Shown: positions 1-10,971 of the stretch, piece after piece
Layout of the letters: each line of letters opens with the position of its first letter
Numbering within the stretch: position 1 is the first letter of the stretch
Source: Crotophaga sulcirostris
Lineage: Eukaryota; Chordata; Aves; Cuculiformes; Crotophagidae
Length of the DNA: 64,000 bases
Reading direction: 5' to 3'
Assembly (NCBI GenBank): GCA_013397455.1
Contig: VYZB01000296.1
Coordinates: 924,685-988,684, forward strand
Translations under genes and position numbers: made by a program
Notes under the pieces: model-generated
What the model was told of the DNA's origin: nothing
The model's database searches: none
What the model saw: the letters and a program-made list of their open reading frames with translations, nothing else

Positions 1-1315
1 AAGGTTTCATAGTTTAAGTGCTAACCTGTGCTCTTTCTGATAAGAAAATCAGAAGAGTGGGTTCTGCGAAAGAACGTTTTGCAAGGCTGAGGAACAAACA
101 TACGCTGAATAAAAATTGAGGCAGTTTCTCAAGACTCAACATCTATTAATAAGGAGATGAAGCCAATTATTACTGCACCATGAAGGTTTGCATGCAGATA
201 AATTTATAAAGTTGACAGGAATAAACTCATTGAAACAAAATTACATGAAACATTTGCACCGTATCAAATGTGCTCGATGTTTGTTTTATGTACCCTGGCA
301 GAGGGAGTGTTTAATATCTGAGCAACCGCTTACAGGGAAACACTGGGACTAATAAAAAGTCTAATCCTCAAAGTGCCTTAGCACTTCTAAATGTCATTAA
401 AAGTCACTCCAAAAGATAAGAGCTAAATATATATTCTAGCTATCAAACCCAGATTGCTGTGGGATGTGTATGAAACTGTGCATATATAATGTCCTACACC
501 TAACATTAGAGGGTAGGTTACACTCCTCACTAGAGGATGCTTCTGTGGTTGTTTGATTATACCATTTCCAGTTCTTATGAAAACATCTTGTTTCTTTTAA
601 TTGTTTTCACAAACCATCCCCAGCCATCTGCCTTTGAGAATGCTGAGAAGTTTTTGCCCTGCTGTGCCTCAGCACTGTCTTTGCAACACCTACAAAATAC
701 GTTCGAGTAAGCTGGGAGCTCCTTGGGATTTTCCACTCCAGGCATGGAAATTCCAGGCATTCAATGACCAGGCGTGGGAAAGTTAGTGGTGAGTTAATCA
801 CAAAAGTTAAAATCTGATGCTCACATGAAAACAGCACGCAGCTGAAGACAAAGGTGCAGTCGGTGGGTGATGGGGAGGTGACATCTGTGGTGGAGCTTCC
901 CCAGTACTGGCTCAGCTATCAGCAAGGCGTGGGTGAAGCATCCCCTGAGCTCAGTCCATGGATCTCTGCCCTGGCAAGGTGGGACAGGCTGCCCCTGGGG
1001 CTCCTCTCCCCCTGCTCCTGGCTACCAGGGCTGGGCTTTAGTTGGCCAAAGACAGGGAAGGGAAGGGCGGATCTGCCATCCTTTCTTTTTCTTTTGAATC
1101 TTCCTATAAACAACAGGGATGACCTAACTTCACGGCTTATTTTTTTTGCTATGAGGTCTGTCTGGATCTCATTTTATTTTGACAAGCAAATAAGAATTCT
1201 AAAATAGCTATTTCTGTTCATATATATGTAATCATTTCAAGATTTAAAAATACAATCAATGTTGGTCAGGAAAAAGAAATCAAAGCATCAAAAGGCTTTC
1301 CATTAATCAAACGTA
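1..1315. other. Noncoding, no gene recognised
   Basis: Mostly AT-rich sequence. A moderately GC-rich patch lies at about 850-1085 and keeps frames open on both strands, but nothing in those frames is recognisable. I see no repeat that I can name, no splice-flanked exon and no promoter. The patch may be an old degraded element or simply a local rise in GC. Confidence 0.6.
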
Positions 1316-1380
1316 ATGTTTGAGCAGAATACAGTGACAACAGCTCCCCACACCAGCACGGTGTGATCAGAGCAACGATT

Positions 1381-1620
1381 AATGCGTGTATTAACTCAGA
1401 GGAAGTTTTCAAATGAAATATTTTCTACATAATCCATTACAAATTTAGTCAATTTTTCAGAGTCTTTCTTGAAGTTAATGCATATTCAGTGCAATTATTG
1501 CCTCCTCAAGATTATTTATGTGAGAGCACAAATAACTAATTAGCCATACTTCACTCTGTGAAGGCCATATAAGCGATTTAATTCACTTAGTCATATTGAG
1601 AATATCAAGAAAATACTCCC
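1381..1620. promoter_or_regulatory. Possible conserved noncoding element with homeodomain-type motifs
   Basis: This AT-rich stretch holds a homeodomain-type site, CTAATTAGCCAT, at 1536-1547 and a POU-like ATGCATATTCA at about 1479. The 11-mer TAATTAGCCAT recurs in the palindromic cluster at 55837. There is no open frame. The regulatory reading is inference from motif content only; AT-rich DNA yields such motifs by chance. Confidence 0.15.
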
Positions 1621-4600
1621 ATTAAGAGTAACAGGAAGTGAACCAGCCACAGTACATCTTTGGTTTGTAGTTGTGATTGTTTACACAGATTTCACTGTGA
1701 ATCTGCTCAGACGACAAAAAAACCCCCCTGGTTTTGTAAAATGAAATTACATTAAAATATGATTTAAATGAATCCAACTTGTAATCGGAAATACTCTGAA
1801 ATTAATGGTTAAGTTCTTATAGCAATATATTAAAAGGTTAGCACTGTCAATTTTTAATGAATGAATTTTAATTATCATATAAAGGCATCGAATCAACTGA
1901 GTTTAAAGATGTAAATTGCCATCTTCCAGAGTTTGCCCACAATTTTTCCACTTTTTTTATTCCTTGATCTTTGATGTTATGGGTTAACACACTTGCCTTT
2001 GTGAAAGTCTTTTTGAAGATGTTTCTTCCCTCTATCCTTTTTCCAGTCCCTTTTATTGGTCACTTTCATTGACCTTTTTTCTTTGTTATGGTGGTGGTGT
2101 TAGTTTTTACTCCCTAACTTTTCTGTTCCATAGATGCATTTTTTAAAATACTTGTTCTGCGTTTGCTGGGTCTCTATTTAAGTTCTTCAGGGTTCGCTCA
2201 AAGTTTATTGAAGCAAAATATTTTGATTTTTGTATGTCGTTTCATCTTTCCAAACAAATACTAAAATTTATTTAAATGCAGTCTCTTGTCTCAGTACAGT
2301 ATGCTGTTGAGGTCATGAAGATTAGATGACAGTTCTTCCAATTTGAATTATATTATAGCTTTAATAATATGCATATTTGTTCAGTAATAGATTAAATACA
2401 ATGTCAGAGGTGTGTGTATGTATATCTAAAATATAGGGCATAAAACATGGGCAAATAACCTACTGCATGTTTTTATTGCAGTTTCCTCAACCTCTGTTAT
2501 TATAATAATAACCATCCTTGTTGCAATATTTTATAGATGTTTTGCACTCTCTATCTGAATACAATTTTCTTACAAAGAAATCTATAAATAATAGTCTTAC
2601 TAGTATGCTTATGAAAACTGCAAATATTACAAATGACAGAGGCTTGAGCCTAACATATACTTTGCCAGAAATACAGTCTAGAAATCCTTGATGATGTACG
2701 TGAGGCTTTTCCAAAGTTTCTCCTTCTTTGTCAAGAGCAAGGGACATTTCACAGGAAGCGTAAGGCAGAGCCTAAGCTGACAGTCTTGGTCTGTAGTTGG
2801 GAGGGATTTTTAATATTTTATTTTTTTCCAACTCTGTCATGACAGTGTGTCAGTATGGTAGGATGGGAGAACATATTCTCAGTTATTCATAAGCTTAGCA
2901 CAGGTACGTAAAATACAAATCTGTGGTGTTGCACATAACACATTGGGTTTTGTGGAAGAATTTTTCCAGGCTAGCATTAAATGGTATTTTAGGTTTATAT
3001 ACTTCGGTTGTCTTCCCGATTAATTAATAGGCAACCAGGAATTTAATAAACCATTTAAAAAACTTATTGTCTTCAAGCATATCTTAAACTTTTCGACTTA
3101 ATAGAAGAAAACAAATTAAAATTTCCAACGGCCATACAGTGCAAGCTGTAACTTATTTATCTTAACAACACCAGCACTACCACCTTCAATGTTGTTGTCT
3201 GCACTTCAATTATATTTAGAATAATAGTATAATTATATTTGAAGTAAGTTTCCTCCTCTCTGATTGAAAATAACCCCTGATATGCAACTCTCCTATGTAT
3301 TGAAAATATAAATTTTTAAAGCAATAATTCCTAGGCCTGCAATGTAGTTGTGTGAGGAGAAACTCCTTAGATGCTGTGCTTATGCAGAAACTGAGTCATT
3401 TTTCTCTTTTTTTGGGGGGGGGCTTGTGTATTTTTGTAAATTATTTTATGGGGATAATTAATAAACAGTTAAAAAACCTAAGAAGTAGCACTTGAAGTAA
3501 ATAGCTGAGCCTAGTTAAAACATTTTCTGACTCTTAATGATATACAAGATGCAAAGGTTTGCTGTTCTATGAATCTTGAGAAGTGCTTAAAGAGTATACA
3601 TTTGTCTCTAAATTTCTTTTGAACCAAGGTAATTAACACTGACCAATCATGATTTACTGAGTTACTTTTCAAATTTCTAAAATTTCAAATCACATAAAGC
3701 TAAATTTTAATTATTCGTATTCTTTTCTCCTGAACTATTTACACATGCAAGGTCATAATGTTATCCTGCGTCCCTGATGATGTTTCAAAAATCACACAAA
3801 CATTGCCAGAATCAGGGAGTCCTTGCTGGTGGACTTGCTGTATACAAAGAAGCTTAGGAGTCCTCTGTAGGAGACAGTATGGAGGAAGCTAGCTGGTGCT
3901 ACAGAAATACCAATAATTAAAATTGGGGATTTTCAATTGTTTCTATAAATCCAGGGAACCTAAGTTACAAATTCAAATTGTAACGACATTGTGTGTATTC
4001 ACTGTTTTATTCCTGTGATGTGTTGCCTCTGTCTCACAGGGTGCAGGATATGCCAAAAATATGCACGGGTTCAAAAAGTGACTGGAAGAAAAAAAAAACA
4101 AGGAAGAAAATCCTTGGAGGCAAAAATCTGTCACATACAAAGATTCCACCACAGTTTCAGGAAATGATTGAACCACAAATAGCTGCAGGCTGGGAAGGTA
4201 TTGTGGGAAATATCGTTGTGTTCTTGCATTCTGCTTGTGCTCCTCTCTACACGCTGGCTGTGGGCAATGTTGGAGGACACTGGACTGACGTGCGTGTTCG
4301 GTTTGAGCTGGTCCATCCAATCTCACTGTGTTTCTGTGTTATTTCTTTTTGTGTGTTTTTGTAAAAATCCCTATGAGATTCTGGTTTTTATTCCATCTCA
4401 GTCACTTCTCTGCATCAAAGAGGGGAGGGAAATGCTGGAACGTCTTAGTGCTGGTGAAGTTTTCTGAAGTCCTCTGAGAGGAGGAGAGCCTATGAGTCTT
4501 GCACGGGCAGATGGCCCCTCCAGTCCACTGCAATCCAGCTGCCTGCAGCTGGGAACAGCACAAAGCTCATTAGTGAGATATGTGAGAGAGAAAATAATGA

Positions 4601-7560
4601 ACAGGATTACTGTAAATAGCCTGGAATTGAAACTAATTTATTTTGGATATGTTCAAATTTATATGGAAAATAATCCTAAAAGTTCATAGCTGAGAGACAA
4701 CATATCATGACCCATAACATATTAAATAAAGTTGAGTTTACGATGGAAGCTACCAAAGGCTGGAAAGATCAACATTACAAATAATGGCAACCTGGATATA
4801 CTAAAAGTAGCACAGGCATGGCTCCTGACTTCTCATACAAACTTTGTGTAATATTTTCTTCTCATAATGGGGCTATCTGTGAAGCACACTCACTCCTTTG
4901 GGAATGAAAGTCACAGGAATAAGCTGTACTTCCCTCAGCAGATCAATTCTTAGAACAATGAAAGAAGCAGTAGCACATTATAGATTTATCACGTATGGTT
5001 TTAACTGTAGAGTTGCAAAGGTCATTAAATAATGTCAGTTTTAGCCATGCGCCACAGGGAGCTATCTATCACATAATATCTAGCATTCTGATGAAAGTAA
5101 AACCTATTAATTTTTATTGTCTTGTATAATTTACTTATTAGCATTCCTTGCGGGACAATCTGGGTTTGATTATTTGGCTAATGTATACTGAAACTGAGAA
5201 ACTGAGCTCTGTATTTTTCACTGAAGACAATCTGGTTCCAGCTAATGTGTGATACTACTATATCTTAGATGTAAATCCTTGTTTTCAGGTGACTATTTAG
5301 AGGAGTTATTGTTTTTTGTGAAGTGTGGGTATTTGACATTACCATGTAATAAAATAGCTAATGAATAGCGTTCTAAAAGAAAGAAAGAGAAACTAGACAC
5401 TGAATCAGTTCATAACTGATCATGATACCAGTGAGGTCCCCAAATGTCCCATCTCATGGAACACACAGTATCCTTCCATCAGAGACAAAGCTGAAATGTG
5501 CAACTGCTCTGCACAGAAAAAACCCTCATAGTCCTACAGGCTTAAAAAGTTATCTGAAGAATATGTTTAAGCCATTAATGATTATTCTAAAAGAATAATG
5601 CAAAGCAATACTACACTCGTAACCACCTTTACTTGGGAATTTTGTAATGGATAGAGTTTGAACTAAAGCATGGTGAAAGCTTCTGCCCCAAACCGTTTTT
5701 GCAGTAAAAACCCCTATGCTCAGCTCAATTCCTTGTTCCCTGTTCCACCTACCAGGCTGCTCTGGATTGCCCTGGGGGAGTCTGGACTCCTTGCCATCCC
5801 CTCCTGCCCCTTTCTGGGTCATTTCCCTGGGCAAGACTTCTTCCATCTCCTAGGACTTCAGAGACAGATTTTGCTGGGCATGACCAATGTGGATGTCAGT
5901 CAGGTATTCTCCCTGAACGGGTCAGATTTTTCACCTCTTGCAGCAGAGATACTTTTCTCTTAGTTCAGTACCAGCCTGTTTGCAACTAAGACCCCTCTTG
6001 GGTACATCCATCGGGTTTTTCTTGTCTTTCAAGCCCCAAAAGTATCTCTGCGAAGAAGTTTATGCATCCAGACTACATATATCTCAGTCCTGTAATGGGC
6101 AGAGGAAATGGAACCACATCATTTCCGTACAAATCCTACTTCCACAAAAGCCCATTCCTACATATCCATTAAGTTTATGACTCCAGATTTAGAAATAGGA
6201 GTGCTGAGGTCCAGCTCGCGGTCGCAGTGTAAGGGACCTCGGCGAGTGAGCTTCACTGAAGTAATTTGAGCAAGGTGGACAGCACACACAGATCAATTCT
6301 GCTGCAGACCTAATGGACAGAGAGGAAATTGGGAATTTGCAGATTCAATTGTTTCTTTGTTTCTTCCCAGAAAATGGCTCCAATGTTCCCAAACTGATTC
6401 AGCCATAATAAGGCTGTGGTTTATTTTGCTTACTTCTAAACTCTGCACATATCTAAATACACGTACATTTCCATTTAAAATGTTTTAATAAAAGCAAATG
6501 GCCAATAAAATGTTTCTAATAGGTAATTTCAAGCAGCCTGATGAAATAATAGCAAAGCAGAAAGCAAAGTAAGCATCTTCTGATATTACAGCAGAAATGT
6601 TTGTGTAGACCTAAAGCGAAGGCACGTAAGATGAGTGGTTTGAAGTCACTAGTCCATTACCATACCCTGTATTTTCCTAGCAGACAGGAGTACTTTGATA
6701 GTATTAATAAGATTTTTAAAAATCCTGACAGTTAGAGAAACAATGTTTTCTACAATTCATTACTCTTCAGGTAGTTTGTGGCAAAATGACAACATGAGAA
6801 CTTTATTTGGTGCCGGTGCTGTCAAAAACTAATTTTAAAAACAAACACTTTGTTGGACTTTTTGGATATAGCTAATGCTTTGAATTGGAAAAACTGATTT
6901 TTCTTTTTTCTCCCTTTAGTGGTTTGGGAACATCCCCTTTTCTTGAAGTCTCATCTTGCTGACACCGCCACCCTTTGGAAAAGCTACCTTGACTTTTCTG
7001 TAGAATTGAAAAGAATATATTAAGAGTATATTCAAAGTTCTGTTGAAAGATGTCAGGTTGCAATAATGGGAAGACACCCTACCATAACTCACAAAATAGA
7101 AAATGAAATTTATATTAAAGCTGAAATTACTAGAAAAAATGCAGCATAACATATTAAACATAGACATGGGAGTATACATTTATACTAACCCATAAATTAC
7201 TGCTTTAAAAAACCCCACGTTAACCTGTCTGAAGTCAACATGTAAACTTTTACAGCTCACTTCAAACAGGATTATTTCCTGAGCAGTTTCTGCTCATCTA
7301 GAAGGTGGTTCTGCAGACCAGCCTACTTCACTAAGCACATGGAGAGGCTCAGCACGCAGGTGCTTACACATCAGAGATACAATTTACTTTATCCCTGAAA
7401 AGTTAAAGGGAACTTTTAGAGTTGTATAAGTCTATTAATTTATGGCCTTTGATTGTAAGATCTACTGATGCTTGCAGAGAATACTTCTTTGAGTGTGATA
7501 AGTTGGCCTTTTACAGTGCAAATCAATGCCTTATCTGAGGAGTCTTGCTAATTTTGTGAA
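1621..7560. other. Noncoding, no gene recognised
   Basis: Sequence without recognisable genes. It contains a run of nine G at 3414-3422, several A/T tracts, and a strong-looking but isolated acceptor (tgtttcttcccag) near 6370 with no matching donor close by. Frames of 80-120 codons at 3973-4364 and 5550-5963 overlap one another on opposite strands, have no recognisable motifs and are best read as chance. Confidence 0.6.
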
Positions 7561-7564
7561 CAAA

Positions 7565-7626
7565 TTTTGGCAATAGTAAATAGAAGGTGATAATAAATAT
7601 TTGGCAATTGGCAAATTATTGCCAGG
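7565..7626. promoter_or_regulatory. Cluster of NFI-like half sites
   Basis: Four TTGGC/GCCAA half sites fall in about 60 bp: TTTTGGCAA at 7565-7573, TTTGGCAATTGGCAAA at 7600-7615 and TTGCCAGG at 7619-7626. NFI binds TTGGC(N5)GCCAA and also single half sites. The last copy overlaps a perfect splice-donor string (CAG followed by GTAAGA, boundary at about 7625). The cluster could be an enhancer piece, but spacing between the copies is irregular. Confidence 0.2.
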
Positions 7627-9260
7627 TAAGAAAGGAGCAAAAAGCCTCACCCTGATCTAATGAATACTTTTTTTCTAATAATACAAGAAACTGTACAAAA
7701 AATTTTTTTTTAAAAAAAGATGTTATCCTGTAATGTATTTTATTACAGAGCTATAGTTTAAAAGTATACAGAATACTTAGTTATGCACCTAACTGCTTCC
7801 TATGATTTTGTCCAGTGGTACATTCCCATGCTCCAGAAGCATTATTTATCTCACCTTCCTTAGATAAATATCCACAGATTAGCAGTGCTTAAAAACTAGA
7901 ATGTGTTGAATTTCTACCAATGAGTTGCTTCATGTGTCTTTCGAAATACTGAGGTTTCCCACTCCTTAAATCAAATGTTAGCACAACACCAAGTTATGCA
8001 GTCCCAGCAATTCCCTAAGATGAAATAAAAAGCATGGTTATTTGCAGACCCTTCAAAGCACATGAAATAAATACTGTGGCTGAGGTTGTTCGAAGGAGGC
8101 TGAAGAAACACTGAGGATGACGCAGTTGGATACATTGTGCTCTGAAGATCCTCATCTACAGGTTATAGTACTTTTGACAATGACATTTTTCCTTCTTCAT
8201 GTACTGACTAACCACATGTAGTCCCAAAAAGTATTTTCTGTAATTATTCCTTACCTGTAATAAAGTTTGAGTCATTGGTTATACTGTGGTCATTGGGTTT
8301 TTTCAATTTGAAAAAATACAAATGGTTCTTATCTTAAAAAATTCACTGCATAAAAATATATTAGATTCCATCTTTTATTATTCTATTTATAAAAGGAAAT
8401 CTTGGATTCCTTAGAGTTGCTATAAATGTTTGTCAGTAAAATCATGTTTATCCTCAGTTTTTACCTATAACTCTCATAAACTGTGTATGCAGAACAGGTT
8501 AGATAATATAGATTTCTGTAAATTTTCCTAGGTGTGAAAACTTTATTTCTGTTGCCCAACATTTTAATCTTTAGCTCCTTTAGCAGAGCACTGACCACCT
8601 TTTGCTGCCATAGTTTTCTTATCATAACTAAGGAATATTCCATCAGTCACTGCTCACTGCTCCAGCACACACACATTTACATGTTCCTCCTTCCCATTAT
8701 TGTGTTTTCAATTATTTTTTCCGAAGATGTGCTGTTTTGAGGCATTTGAAGTTCAACCTCATTCACATTGCTAATATCTCTGGTTTGCTTCTTCCTGTGT
8801 TTGCTTTCCTAATTTCACCATTTGCTCCGTTTTCCCGTATCATTAGTGGTGATACTGGAACAAGAAACCATTTCCCTCTCAAGTATTTCATTGCAGCAGT
8901 CGCATTTGTTATATGTGCACACGTGATGTTTTCTTCTCCCTCCTGGGGCCCAGAGAAGGTGAGGATCTCGAATCAAAAACCCTGGGGAAGGATCTGTGAC
9001 TCCTGGGTTGGTCTGGAAGGGTTAGGAGTGAGGATTTTGGCCTCAACTGACCACATGTATTCGTAGTTAGCAGCAGCAACACTGTCTGAAACATCCAGGG
9101 TGTTACAGACCCATTAAAAAAAAAAAATCAATTCTTTGCCATTGTTATGTGCAATTGCACTCTTCCTTTAGCATATATAATTCGGGTTTGGGTACATCCC
9201 GCTGTTACTGGATAAGTTTATCACCAGTACAGAGAGACTCCAGCAGCCAGTAACGGCAAA
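7627..9260. other. Noncoding, upstream flank of the CpG island
   Basis: AT-rich sequence with no recognised gene. It includes a 13-A run near 9116 and a TATATAA-like string near 9175 that could be a weak alternative promoter element. The open frame at 8737-9066 on the plus strand is of chance length and shows no domain. Confidence 0.55.
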
Positions 9261-9264
9261 AGGG

Positions 9265-9274
9265 GAAACTGAAA
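9265..9274 (+). promoter_or_regulatory. ISRE/IRF-like element
   Basis: The string GAAACTGAAA, within AGGGGAAACTGAAAACC, matches the GAAANNGAAA core recognised by IRF and ISGF3 proteins. It lies about 290 bp upstream of the start inferred from TTTAAA at 9530, in the normal range for a proximal interferon-response element. A ten-base match can occur by chance, so the link to the promoter is inference. Confidence 0.35.
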
Positions 9275-9462
9275 ACCTAGCAGTCTGGTTCTTGGTAGAA
9301 GGGGACTTGTTAGTGGTCGATATCATAAGGTCACACCAGAGAACAGTGCTCGCTATCACACCGGAGCGGCTGCGGGCCCGGAGCGGGAGCGGCCAGCGCG
9401 GCCTCGGGGAGCGGGGCCCAGGCGGGCAGAAAGGCCCCGGCGGCGCCGCGCTCCCCGCATCC

Positions 9463-9535
9463 CCGGAAGCGGCAGCTGTCACGTGGGCGGCCACGTGCTG
9501 GGGGCGGTGCCGGCAGCGGCCGCGGGGGATTTAAA
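9463..9535 (+). promoter_or_regulatory. Core promoter motif cluster: ETS, two E-boxes, GC box, TTTAAA
   Basis: In order: CCGGAAGC (ETS/GABP type) at 9463-9470; CACGTG at 9480-9485 and again at 9492-9497, start to start 12 bp, suited to USF, MYC/MAX, CLOCK or TFEB-type bHLH dimers; a GGGCGG box near 9502; and TTTAAA at 9530-9535. If TTTAAA acts as a TATA element for rightward transcription, the start would be near 9560. All motifs are read directly; their use is inferred. Confidence 0.5.
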
Positions 9536-9560
9536 CGGCTCCGCGCGCGGGGGGGCGGCT

Positions 9561-9717
9561 GCGCTGGGGGTGGGCCCGGCTTCCCGCGCTGCGGGTGGGC
9601 TCGGCTTCCCGCGCTGGGCTCGGCTTCCCGCGCTGGGGGTGGGCTCGGCTTCCCGCGCTGGGCTCGGCTTCCCGCGCTGCGGGTGGGCTCGGCTTCCCGC
9701 GCTGGGCTCGGCTTCCC
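9561..9717 (+). repeat. GC-rich minisatellite, seven units of 25 or 19 bp
   Basis: Seven near-perfect tandem units run 9561-9585 (25), 9586-9610 (25), 9611-9629 (19), 9630-9654 (25), 9655-9673 (19), 9674-9698 (25) and 9699-9717 (19), followed by a broken unit. Each starts GCGCTG and ends GGCTTCCC. The 19-bp form lacks six bases in the G-rich middle. The latter part therefore alternates 19 and 25 bp, a 44-bp higher-order period. Since 19, 25 and 44 are not multiples of three, the array shifts reading frame and is unlikely to be coding. Every unit junction creates TTCCCGCGC, which contains the E2F core TTCCCGC (GCGGGAA on the other strand), giving seven copies. Confidence 0.97.
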
Positions 9718-10156
9718 GCGCTCCCTTCGCCGCCAGTGGTGCCCGGGCGAACCAAGCCCGCTGCTGCCGGGGGCGCGGCTGGCCTGGGCTGCAGGGAATG
9801 CCTTGGTCTGCCCGTGGTGCCCCAGGACAGCCCCAAAAACACCTGCACGGGGTGCGAACGGGTTCGCGCCCTGCTCCTTGTGGCTGCAGACCGTAAGGAT
9901 CCGGTGGGGAGGCTGAGGAGCATCCGTGAGGGCGAAAGGGAGGCGGAGTGGTGGGGTCGCCCCCTCTCTGCTCCCCGGGGGCGGAGGGGCCCTGTGCAGG
10001 GTGGGGGGTGCCCGGGTTGGTGAGGAGCAGAGGGAGCAGGGCTGCTCTCGAGGGGGTGACACCTCCCAGGTGCCACCTTCCCAGTTGCCCTTACGGAACA
10101 AGTTTGGGGCCCTGGAACTTGAGGCTCGGACCGAAGATGGTGCTGGAGAAACTCAC

Positions 10157-10246
10157 CTGGGAGCCTCCCAGCTTCGCTCTGCCCGTCAGACGGGTCAGAA
10201 CCTCCGGAACAGACAAGCAAAGGAGGGGAGGTGTCGTAGGTGACTC
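10157..10246 (-). other. Candidate minus-strand exon in the CpG island
   Basis: Read on the minus strand, an acceptor-like ctctgcgccgttcag precedes a 90-base segment that ends CTCCCAG followed by GTGAGT, a perfect donor. The segment is open in frame 0 (begins ESPTTPPLLCLSVPEVL). It could equally be the 3' part of a first exon starting further right. An exon here would mean the island also fires leftward. I recognise no protein, and GC-rich DNA is often open by chance. Confidence 0.25.
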
Positions 10247-10388
10247 CTGAACGGCGCAGAGGGCCCCACATGCAGGGTGCATCCAGCCCGTAGGGAAGCC
10301 TGCTGCTTCCTCAAGCCTGGGTGTGGGATATCACTGAGAGCCCCCGGATCTAGTTAGGACCTGGGATTATTATCCCTTGTTGGCTGTC

Positions 10389-10776
10389 CAGGCTGGCAGT
10401 GACGAACTTGGTAAGAGGGGCTCCAAGGTAATTAAAAAGGAGTTTAAGGTTCTGGGTCAATTAATGGGTGGGGCAGGAGTGCCGGTGGTGTTCTGGTGGT
10501 GTTCTGCTCGGTCCCTCCGCTGTCAGGATGGGTACTGAGAGGAACAAGGGAACCCATGCAATTAACAAATGGCTTAAAGGCTGGTGCCCACACAGGACCT
10601 TTGGTTTCTATGGTCATGGGGAAACCTTTGCTGCACCTGGCCTGCTAGACCCAGACGGGTCCCATCTAACTCAAAAGGGTGAAAGGATTCTAGCCCAGGA
10701 GCTGGCAGGGCTCACAGAGAGAAGCTCACTGGACAGCTGGTCCTCTGAAGTGGTGGATGGGGCCAGGGTGCAATAA
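10389..10776 (+). pseudogene. CR1 ORF1 esterase-domain remnant
   Basis: Two frames carry the domain. From 10389 the frame reads GSDELGKRGSKVIKKEFKVL, matching the block around the GxxD/N motif of SGNH hydrolases. After a frameshift between about 10460 and 10540 the frame ending at 10776 continues ERNKGTHAINKWLKGWC, then FGFYGHGE, then DPDGSHLTQKGERIL. DGSH is the DxxH block V that supplies the catalytic Asp and His. CR1-like LINEs are known to carry an esterase in ORF1; its role in retrotransposition is unclear. The frame closes with a TAA at 10774. The copy is N-terminally truncated and frameshifted and makes no protein. Confidence 0.8.
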
Positions 10777-10971
10777 GGCCCCCCTGCAATCCAGGAGGAG
10801 GGAGTTGGAGACCTGCTGAGCCACTTGGACCCTCCTAAGTCCATGGGGCCGGAGGGGATCCACCCTAGGGCGATGAGAGAGCTGGCGGATGAGCTTTCTA
10901 AGCCGCTGTCCATCATTTCTCAACAGTCCTGGCTCACTGGAGAGGTCCTGGACAACTGGAAGTTGGCCAGT
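10777..10971 (+). pseudogene. CR1 ORF2 reverse transcriptase fragment
   Basis: Immediately after the ORF1 stop, and in the same frame, comes PPAIQEEGVGDLLSHLD, then KSMGPEGIHPRAMRELADEL, then SIISQQSWLTGEVLDNWKLA. This is the KSxGPDGIHP to SWxTGxVPxDW region near the N-terminus of the CR1 reverse transcriptase domain. The usual Asp of GPDG is Glu here. Homology stops at about 10975, before the catalytic FADD motif. The in-frame junction with ORF1 is produced by a deletion and is not a functional fusion, since a TAA separates the two. Confidence 0.82.

Larger units (their letters stand above)
9350..10280. promoter_or_regulatory. CpG-island promoter
   Basis: The sequence changes abruptly from AT-rich, CpG-poor DNA to very GC-rich DNA dense in CpG, then falls back just before the CR1 at 10330. 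In amniotes such unmethylated islands nearly always mark promoters. The left half holds ETS, E-box, GC-box and TTTAAA elements (9463-9535) and a minisatellite (9561-9717). The right half contains a strong minus-strand donor at 10157/10156. Long open frames cross the island in several registers on both strands (for example 9331-10101 minus and 9483-9896 plus), but they reflect the lack of A/T-rich stop codons and show no domain. The gene served, and whether transcription goes right, left or both ways, cannot be told from the sequence. Confidence 0.85.

Noticed and set aside
9331..10271. Frames of 246 and 256 codons on the minus strand, and 137-142 codons on the plus strand, across the CpG island
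   Set aside because: Stops are rare in such GC-rich DNA. The frames overlap one another in several registers, run through the non-triplet minisatellite and show no domain.
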